Source of the DNA: Candidatus Krumholzibacteriia bacterium | GTDB taxonomy: Bacteria > Krumholzibacteriota > Krumholzibacteriia > LZORAL124-64-63 | DNA length: 32,838 nucleotides | Assembly: GCA_024762975.1 (NCBI GenBank) | Contig: JANTGJ010000024.1 | Location: forward strand, 1-32,838 | Direction: 5' to 3' | Shown here: one piece after another, positions 26,305 to 32,838 of the stretch | How the letters are laid out: each line of letters starts with the position of its first letter | How positions within the stretch are numbered: the stretch's first letter is position 1 | Made by a program: the position numbers and the translations under genes | Notes under the pieces: model-generated | Database searches by the model: none | Seen by the model: the letters and a program-made list of their open reading frames with translations, nothing else | What the model was told of the DNA's origin: nothing

Positions 26305-29004
26305 CTAGACCGGAGCCTGTACCTGTTTCGGTTTGTAGGCGAGCGGGCGAACCCGCTCGATGCTCTGGTTCTCGCGAGCCTGCAGTTCCTCGATTCGCGT
26401 GGCCCGCGCACGGGTTTCTTCCAGGAAATGCGGTGTCAGGCGTGGACAGAATTCACGGCCCACTCCCTGTTCGATCTGCTGCAACGCCCTACTCAGACTG
26501 TGGGCCTGTCGCCAGGGTCGCCGAGCGAGCAGGGCGGCCAACGTATCGGCCAGACGGATCAGACGCGAACCCAGCGGAATCGCCTCGCCGCCCAACCCCT
26601 CGGGATAGCCGGAGCCGTCGCAGTTCTCATGGTGGTGCAGAATCAACTGACGAACCTTCGACGAGGGACGCAGCGGCGCCAGCAGATCCAAGCCTACGCT
26701 CACGTGGCGCTGCATGTCCCGGCGCTCGGAATCACTCAGTTTCCCGGCCTTGTTCAGATACTGGCGCGGTACAGCGCTGAGCCCGACGTCATAGAACTGC
26801 AAGGCGAAGGCCAGGTCCACCATCTCGTGCTCGGGAAGCCCGGCACAACGACCGGCGGCGAGGCAGATCTCCTGGCACAACGCCGCCAGGCTTTCGTGCC
26901 TCAGCTGGCCCACGGCCGTGGTGGTCCGCAAGGACGAGCGCACCTCTTTCAGGTCCTCGGTCATCTCCCGCCAGCGGTGGTGCCGATCCAGCAGTTCGGC
27001 AATGACCGGCGACAACGACTCGAGGAAGAGCCGGTCGTCATCATCCAACGAAGTGCCATCGACCTTGTTGTTCACCGAGACGACCCCGATCACCCGATTC
27101 TCATGCAACACAGGTGCGCACAGCAGGGAAGGAGTCGAGTAGCGCGGTTCGTTCACCTCGACGGAAACCGGCGCATCACGGGTGACATCGGCCAACAGCA
27201 GGGTCTTGCGCGTGGCCCAGACCTGACCGGCGAAACCGGCGCCCCGAGCCACGACGGCACCCTGGACCACGGCCTCGGGCAAACCGATCGCGGCGCGGAT
27301 GGTCAGAACGTCCCGCTCGTGGTCAGGTACCATCAGGGTCGCTGTTTGCACGCCGAGACTCTCGCTGACCCAGTACATCAGGCGTTGGACAAATTCGCCC
27401 TCAGCCAGCGCGGAGCCGGTCGGTTCACTTTCGGTCGGCTGCAACACGGCCGGCCTGCGCGGCAAGAGCACCGTGAAACGAGCACCCGTGGGCTCGAGAT
27501 TCTCGGCCCAGATCCGGCCATCATGGTGGTTGACGATGTCCTGGCAGATGGCCAGACCGACGCCCTGTCCGTTGTGCTCCCGGGTAGCTGAGCCATCGAC
27601 CTGATAGAACTCGTTGAAAATCTCGGAAAGCTGATCTTCGGGAATGCCGATGCCGGTGTCTTCGACCATCAGGCTGACTGCCGTTCCGGTCTCCTGCAGG
27701 CTGAGCGTAACCTGACCACCGGTGGGCGTGAACTTGAAGGCATTCCCCAGCAGGTGACCGATCAACTGTTTCAGCAACAGGGAATCGACGGGCAGCAGGA
27801 TCTTTTCGGCGGAGGTCAACAGGCGAAAGCGTACATCGGATCCGATGGCGCGACTGCGCCAGGATTCTTCGAGATGGCGAACGATCTGCACCAGGTCAGT
27901 CTCGACCTGCACCATCGCCGGCGGCCCGTTGCCGATGCGGTTCAGGTCCAGGATGTCGTTGATCACTGCCGTCAGTTTGTTGCTCTCGGTGTTGATCACT
28001 TTCAGGAACTCGCCGCGCGCCTCGTCGGTCATCGTTCCCATATTCTGTTGCAGCAGTTCAGTGTAGGCTGATATCGAGGTCAGGGGAGTACGCAGTTCAT
28101 GCGAGACATTGGCCACGAAATTGGCCTTCATGTCGCTCAGGCTGGCCAGCTTTTTCGAGGCATCGGAAAGCTCGGCGTTGTTGCGCGCCAGTCGTCCATA
28201 GACCAGCGAGGATTCGACCGCGGTATTGACCTGCTGGACCAGAAATTCGAGTTGCCGAATCGCCACCAGATCCGGAACGTGGCCGTCCAGGGGATCGTCG
28301 AGGCTGAAATAGCCGTTCAGGTCGCCGGTGCGCGAGACCAGGGGGGAGATCATCAACACGTCGACGTCCCAGGGCGACCCGGGATCCAGCTGTACGGCGA
28401 CATCCTCGGCGGTATCCGCAGCTCGGACCAGGAACGAGGACGAGTAGCGCTCGCGCGAGGTATTCATCTGCTCGTATTCGTCCCGCGAGACCTGGATGCC
28501 GATCAGGTCCGCCTTGCTTTCCTCGGGAATTCCGGCGAACGCACGCGCCTCGAACGCCTGCGTACTTTCGGACCAGAGATAGAGGATCACTTTCCGGAAA
28601 CCACCGATGCTCTCGACGGCGGCCGTGACCTGCTCCAGCAGTTCCGCCTGATTGTGGGTCGAGTTCATGCGCGCCGAAACCGCCAGGATGCGTTCCAGCG
28701 TACGACTTCGCCGACGGAGATCCTCGGCATGGCTCCGCTCATCTTCGAGGCTCTCACGCTGCTGTCGAGAGTGCTCAAGCAGTCGCTGCAGTTCCTGCTC
28801 CAGGCCATGCTGGCGAGTCTGCGCTTCATCCAATCTGCGGCGATCGTTCGACCGGTGCACAGCCAGTCGCAAACCGAACAGGCCCACCCCCACGCCGCCC
28901 AGCAGCGCCAGCGCCAGTGTCAGCCCCAACGGGGCGGACAGCGGTCCGGCGGCATCGAGCAATGCCAGCGGCAGGATCCGTCCGATTTCGATCGCTCCGA
29001 TCAA
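26305..29004 (-). CDS. Membrane-anchored sensor histidine kinase fused to GAF and C-terminal variant HD-GYP domain
   Basis: N-terminal TM/coiled coil; H box FVANVSHELRTPLTSISAY; N box LLGNAFKFTP; G1 DTGIGIPED; G2 GQGVGLAIC; GAF-like region; C-terminal LQFYDVGLSAVP...RHVSVG...LHHHENCDGSGYPEGLGGEAIPLGSRLIRLADT. Confidence 0.9.
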   Translation of the reverse strand: MIGAIEIGRILPLALLDAAGPLSAPLGLTLALALLGGVGVGLFGLRLAVHRSNDRRRLDEAQTRQHGLEQELQRLLEHSRQQRESLEDERSHAEDLRRRSRTLERILAVSARMNSTHNQAELLEQVTAAVESIGGFRKVILYLWSESTQAFEARAFAGIPEESKADLIGIQVSRDEYEQMNTSRERYSSSFLVRAADTAEDVAVQLDPGSPWDVDVLMISPLVSRTGDLNGYFSLDDPLDGHVPDLVAIRQLEFLVQQVNTAVESSLVYGRLARNNAELSDASKKLASLSDMKANFVANVSHELRTPLTSISAYTELLQQNMGTMTDEARGEFLKVINTESNKLTAVINDILDLNRIGNGPPAMVQVETDLVQIVRHLEESWRSRAIGSDVRFRLLTSAEKILLPVDSLLLKQLIGHLLGNAFKFTPTGGQVTLSLQETGTAVSLMVEDTGIGIPEDQLSEIFNEFYQVDGSATREHNGQGVGLAICQDIVNHHDGRIWAENLEPTGARFTVLLPRRPAVLQPTESEPTGSALAEGEFVQRLMYWVSESLGVQTATLMVPDHERDVLTIRAAIGLPEAVVQGAVVARGAGFAGQVWATRKTLLLADVTRDAPVSVEVNEPRYSTPSLLCAPVLHENRVIGVVSVNNKVDGTSLDDDDRLFLESLSPVIAELLDRHHRWREMTEDLKEVRSSLRTTTAVGQLRHESLAALCQEICLAAGRCAGLPEHEMVDLAFALQFYDVGLSAVPRQYLNKAGKLSDSERRDMQRHVSVGLDLLAPLRPSSKVRQLILHHHENCDGSGYPEGLGGEAIPLGSRLIRLADTLAALLARRPWRQAHSLSRALQQIEQGVGREFCPRLTPHFLEETRARATRIEELQARENQSIERVRPLAYKPKQVQAPV

Positions 29005-29013
29005 TCCCTACTC

Positions 29014-29403
29014 CTACGAGGCGTTCGTCCGCGTCTCGAGCATCTTGCCCACGCGTTCGACGAGTTTGGCGATATTGAACGGCTTGCGCATGAAGAGATT
29101 CGCTCCGGCTTGCTTCATCCGGGCCCGGGTTTCTTCGTCCGCCTTGGCCGAAAGGGCTACAATCAGCGTACCGGTGTAGGCCTGGTTGCGGCGGATCAGC
29201 CGAGTCGTGTCCACCCCGTCCAGCTTGGGCATCATGATATCCATGATCACCACATTCGGCCGGAAGTTGGCCATCCGATTCATGCAGTCGATCCCGTTGT
29301 CGGCCAGCGAGACCTGGAAGCCCTCCTGCTCGAACGTCTGCGCCAGCAGCGTCGTGATGGGCTTTTCATCGTCCACGATGAGAATGCGCGGCATCCGGTT
29401 CAT
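29014..29403 (-). CDS. Stand-alone response regulator receiver (CheY-like)
   Basis: MPRILIVDDEKPITTLLAQTF...NVVIMDIMMPKLDG...IVALSAKAD...GANLFMRKPF. Confidence 0.93.
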   Translation of the reverse strand: MNRMPRILIVDDEKPITTLLAQTFEQEGFQVSLADNGIDCMNRMANFRPNVVIMDIMMPKLDGVDTTRLIRRNQAYTGTLIVALSAKADEETRARMKQAGANLFMRKPFNIAKLVERVGKMLETRTNAS

Positions 29404-31716
29404 CTATTCTCCACTCTTCGGTCCGGCCGCAGGGGCCGGGCGCGATACGGTGCGCTGGCCCGGATCCGAATCCGGGTCATCCGCGGACAAGATTCCATCT
29501 TCTTCGAGTACACAGCGAAACTCGTGCAGAATCGTTGCGTCGAATTGCGAACCGGAATGGGCCTGGATCTCCTCGATCGCCCGGATCGCCGGCAGACCTG
29601 CCCGGTAGGGGCGTCCCCGGGTCAGCGAGAACCAGGCATCGATGACCGCCAGGAGGCGAGACTCGAGCGGTATGTCCGTTGCGGCCAGTCCATCAGGATA
29701 TCCCGTACCATCGAATCTTTCATGATGGTGCCGAATGATCTCGAGGATCTGCGCATCCGCCAGGAGGGGTTCCATGGCTTCGACACCCTGCTCGACGTGT
29801 AGATCGATCTCGTCGCGTTCGTCGTAGCTGAGATCGGTTTCACCGAGCAGGATCTCGTCCTCGATGTGGGCCATGCCCGCGTCGTGCAAGGCGGCCGCAT
29901 GCTGCAGATGGCGAATCCGTGTCGCACTCAGACCGCATACCTCACCCAGGCGCCGGACCAGATACAGGGCCTGTGGCGTAGCCGTCGGAACTCCCGTACG
30001 GCGGATCCGCAGGAGGATACGCAACGCAGCTGTCGTGCGTTCGATCTCCCGGGCCGATTCTTCGGGCTGTGGCCCCGCACCCCAACGGTGCAGGTTGTCC
30101 AGTGCCAGGCGGCACAGTTCGGCCAGTACGGCGACCTGATCCAGATCCGCCGTATCGTAGGTCGCGTCACCATTTCGGCGGCCCAGGATCAGGGCGCCGA
30201 TCGCACGCTCCGCCTCGCCCAGTGCGGCATATACCAATTCGCCCTGTGAACCGGGTCCCAACGGATTCCAGGGAAGCCGGATGCCGTCGCCGTCGCGGCT
30301 GGTTCCTCCACGCTCCAGCAATGAGCTCCACGCCTCATCCTCCGGTACGGGTGCAGGGTAGCCGTCGCCGGCCCGCAGACTGTTGGCCGCTACAGGAATC
30401 AACTCGCCGAACCCGTTTCGCAACAGCACCGTGACGACTCGCGAGTCGGTGATCTCGGCCACGGTCTGTACCAGGGTTTGCACCAGGCGCAGAGCCGGAC
30501 CGGGAATCAGGCGAGCGCCATACTCTTCAGGCAGCGGAACCGGGAAGATCAATTGCTTGGGAACCTCGAAATTGAATTCGGTGCCGCCGCCCGGCAGGCG
30601 CTCGGCATGAATCGTGCCGTCATGCAGGTGAACGATCCGCTGGGCGATGCTCAGCCCCAATCCGCTACCTTCCTGCTCGGCGGTTTCGCCGCGGGCACGG
30701 TAGAATTCACGGAAAATACGCCGGATATCTTCCGGTGGGATGCCCGGACCGCTGTCCAGGACCCGCACGCGCAAGGATGCGGCCGCCTCTTCGATCCGAA
30801 TGCGGATCCGGCCGCCCTCGGGGGTGAACTTCACGGCATTGCCGATCAGGTTGACCAAGACCTGGCGCACCAGATCGGAATCGATCATCGCACGGGCCAG
30901 GTCCGGCTCGACCTCGACCTCACAGGTCTGACTCTTGCCCAGAATGACGGGACGCAGCGAGCGCACGACATCCGCCACCAACAGATCCAAGGCCTCGGGC
31001 GTCCGCTTGAGCAGTTGATCCTGGCTCTCGATCCGCGAGAAATCCAGGATGCGATTGACCATTCGCAGCAGGCGAGCGGACTCGGACTGGATGACCGACA
31101 GGAATTCGGCGGCCTGGGGCACCTGCTCGGCCGGCACCAGACTTCGCAGGACATCGGCATAGGCGGTGATCGAAGTCAGCGGCGTTTTCAGCTCATGGCT
31201 GGTCATGGCCGTGAAGCGGGCCTGAAGCCTGTTCAGGCGATCGAGCGCCTCATTCTCGGCCGCGACACGGCGGCTCTCCGAACGGGCGGCAACCGCTTCG
31301 GCCCAGAACGAGGCCGCACCCTCGATCACGATAGCGTACTGGTCCAGGGAATCCTGTAGCCCGGGGACCTCCGCCGGATCCACATCCAGGCCCAACCGGA
31401 CGGTCACAAAGGGACGATTGCGAACCTGCAGGGTCCGGCTCAGGTGATGCAACGTTTCCTCGCCGCCACGGGTCCACTCGCCCACGCTGGCCTGGGTACA
31501 ACGGGCCCGACCGGGATCCAGCAGACCAGCACCCTCGGCTTCGGTGATCACCGAGACGGCTTGCACATGCGGCAGATCGCGAAATCCGGCAATCGTACCG
31601 GCATCCAGATCCGCCAGGGTTGGCAGGTCGCCCGAGGCGGTCAGATGGTGCAGTGCGACGGCCACCGCGCTCTGCGGTCCAACAAACGGTTCCTGGGAAA
31701 TGCTGTGGCCGGACAT
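29404..31716 (-). CDS. Soluble sensor histidine kinase fused to GAF-like and C-terminal HD-GYP domain
   Basis: H box FTAMTSHELKTPLTSITAY; N box LIGNAVKFTPEGG; G1 DSGPGIPPED; G2 GSGLGLSIAQ; C-terminal AALHDAGMAHIEDE...LHVEQG...IIRHHHERFDGTGYPDGL...AVIDAW. ATG 31716 preceded by GGAAGG; track ORF extends to 31818. Confidence 0.9.
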   Translation of the reverse strand: MSGHSISQEPFVGPQSAVAVALHHLTASGDLPTLADLDAGTIAGFRDLPHVQAVSVITEAEGAGLLDPGRARCTQASVGEWTRGGEETLHHLSRTLQVRNRPFVTVRLGLDVDPAEVPGLQDSLDQYAIVIEGAASFWAEAVAARSESRRVAAENEALDRLNRLQARFTAMTSHELKTPLTSITAYADVLRSLVPAEQVPQAAEFLSVIQSESARLLRMVNRILDFSRIESQDQLLKRTPEALDLLVADVVRSLRPVILGKSQTCEVEVEPDLARAMIDSDLVRQVLVNLIGNAVKFTPEGGRIRIRIEEAAASLRVRVLDSGPGIPPEDIRRIFREFYRARGETAEQEGSGLGLSIAQRIVHLHDGTIHAERLPGGGTEFNFEVPKQLIFPVPLPEEYGARLIPGPALRLVQTLVQTVAEITDSRVVTVLLRNGFGELIPVAANSLRAGDGYPAPVPEDEAWSSLLERGGTSRDGDGIRLPWNPLGPGSQGELVYAALGEAERAIGALILGRRNGDATYDTADLDQVAVLAELCRLALDNLHRWGAGPQPEESAREIERTTAALRILLRIRRTGVPTATPQALYLVRRLGEVCGLSATRIRHLQHAAALHDAGMAHIEDEILLGETDLSYDERDEIDLHVEQGVEAMEPLLADAQILEIIRHHHERFDGTGYPDGLAATDIPLESRLLAVIDAWFSLTRGRPYRAGLPAIRAIEEIQAHSGSQFDATILHEFRCVLEEDGILSADDPDSDPGQRTVSRPAPAAGPKSGE

Positions 31717-31729
31717 CGGGACCTTCCGC

Positions 31730-32722
31730 TCAGGAGGTTTCCGTCGTATCGGCGTCGTGGCCAGCCATGACGAGTTCGGACTCGCCGTTCTGGCTGCGAC
31801 GCTCCTTGACGACGACACTGCTGCTATTCGTCTTGCCGTAGCGTTTCAGCTCGGCCATCGTGTCGCTCAGCTGGGCGGGGTGCTCGAATTGACCACTGGT
31901 CTCGCTCACCATGGCGATGGTCAGGGTGATGAGGGGAAACTGCTTCAGGGTGCCGCTGCGACTCTTGACGGCCAGAAAACCCTTCTCGAAGTCCTCGGCG
32001 TCGTGCAGGTCGCCGATTCCGGCATCGAATTCCTCGATCACCTTCATCGCCAGTTTCTCCGCCAGCTCCGACGAGGTTGCCATCACGAAATCGTCTCCGC
32101 CGACGTGGCCGATGAAATCGTTCTCCGATCCGAATTTGCGCGAGCATCCGACCAGAACGCCGGCCAGGTAGGAAATCGCGCGGTCGCCGCGCGAATATCC
32201 GTAGTAGTCGTTGAAGCTCTTGAAGCGATCAATGTCGATGTACATGAAACCGAAATCGCGTCCGCTCTGGATCCGGGCCTGGATCTCGCGTTCGATTGCC
32301 CGGTTTCCGGGCAGACCTGTCAAGGGATTGGCCTCACGCTCGCGACGCGTGGCTTCCAACAGATTGGTCACCCTCAAAAGCAGTTCATCGTGATTGAACG
32401 GTTTGATCACGTAGTCGTTGGCGCCACCCTTCAGTCCGCGGACCTTGTCCTGGTCCTCTCCCTTGGCGGTCAACAGGATGACAGGCAGATTTCGGGTCTC
32501 GAACCCTTCGCGGATCACGCTCAGAACGGCATATCCGTCCATACCCGGCATCATTACGTCCAGCAGCACCAGATCCGGCTGGGCTACCGCGACCTGCTTC
32601 CAGGCCTCATCACCGTTCTCGGCCATGATGACCTCGAAACCCTCCTGTTCCAGCAGGAACTGCAGGATGCGCCGGATATGGGGCTCATCATCCGCGACCA
32701 GGATGCGTGCTTTTCCCGTCAT
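31730..32722 (-). CDS. Response regulator with receiver and GGDEF-family (GGDDF) domain
   Basis: ARILVADDEPHIRRILQFLL...DLVLLDVMMPGMDG...ANDYVIKPF; NPLTGLPGNRAIEREI...YIDIDRFKSFNDYYGYSRGDRAI...NDFIGHVGGDDFV. Start 32722; track ORF starts at 32782. Confidence 0.9.
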   Translation of the reverse strand: MTGKARILVADDEPHIRRILQFLLEQEGFEVIMAENGDEAWKQVAVAQPDLVLLDVMMPGMDGYAVLSVIREGFETRNLPVILLTAKGEDQDKVRGLKGGANDYVIKPFNHDELLLRVTNLLEATRREREANPLTGLPGNRAIEREIQARIQSGRDFGFMYIDIDRFKSFNDYYGYSRGDRAISYLAGVLVGCSRKFGSENDFIGHVGGDDFVMATSSELAEKLAMKVIEEFDAGIGDLHDAEDFEKGFLAVKSRSGTLKQFPLITLTIAMVSETSGQFEHPAQLSDTMAELKRYGKTNSSSVVVKERRSQNGESELVMAGHDADTTETS

Positions 32723-32838
32723 TACTTCCCTTTTCGACAATACATGGCTGCGAGTCCGCCCCGGGACAGGACGGCTGTTCATCTTATGATCGCAAGCTAT
32801 GTGCCATGGTTGAGCCCAAAATGGGGAAAAGACGGTGG

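Noticed and set aside
26143-29802. Plus-strand ORFs of 482 and 567 aa
   Set aside because: Antisense to the histidine kinase/receiver cluster; shadow ORFs from codon bias.
1-32838. CRISPR arrays, transposons, rRNA or tRNA genes
   Set aside because: No direct-repeat/spacer pattern, transposase ORF, terminal inverted repeats or recognisable RNA-gene sequence was seen by reading; a formal scan (tRNAscan-SE, Infernal, CRISPR finder) was not possible.

Overview
GC-rich bacterial chromosomal window of about 32.8 kb, read as tightly packed protein-coding DNA. I saw no rRNA, tRNA, CRISPR array or transposase. Main content: a truncated CLC chloride channel (1-450, -); a small secreted protein; an M16 zinc protease; a cupin; an EEP-family phosphoesterase; a P-loop ATPase; a six-TM membrane protein; a second small secreted protein; a ferredoxin-NADP reductase-like protein; an MsbA-type ABC exporter; a GT4 glycosyltransferase; a membrane-anchored protein; a four-subunit 2-oxoacid:ferredoxin oxidoreductase operon (porGDAB); 3-dehydroquinate synthase; a secreted papain-like protease fused to a beta-helix and FlgD-like C-terminal domain; a lipoprotein with about six tandem repeats and a SUMF1-like domain; priA; and a five-gene minus-strand signalling cluster (REC-GGDEF, HK-HD-GYP, REC, HK-HD-GYP, REC). 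The strongest leads are: (1) a near-identical C-terminal decapeptide SWDGVK[A/S]L[F/Y]R ending two otherwise dissimilar secreted proteins, with synonymous codon divergence; (2) paired histidine kinase / HD-GYP fusions clustered with a GGDDF protein and stand-alone receivers, one HD-GYP having Tyr in place of the HD histidine; (3) two abutting perfect hairpins in the predicted cupin leader and a hairpin in the por/aroB intergenic region; (4) the divergent cell-surface pair of papain/beta-helix/FlgD protease and repeat/SUMF1 lipoprotein. The lineage may be an FCB-superphylum relative (inference only). All calls are from reading the sequence; no database search was run.
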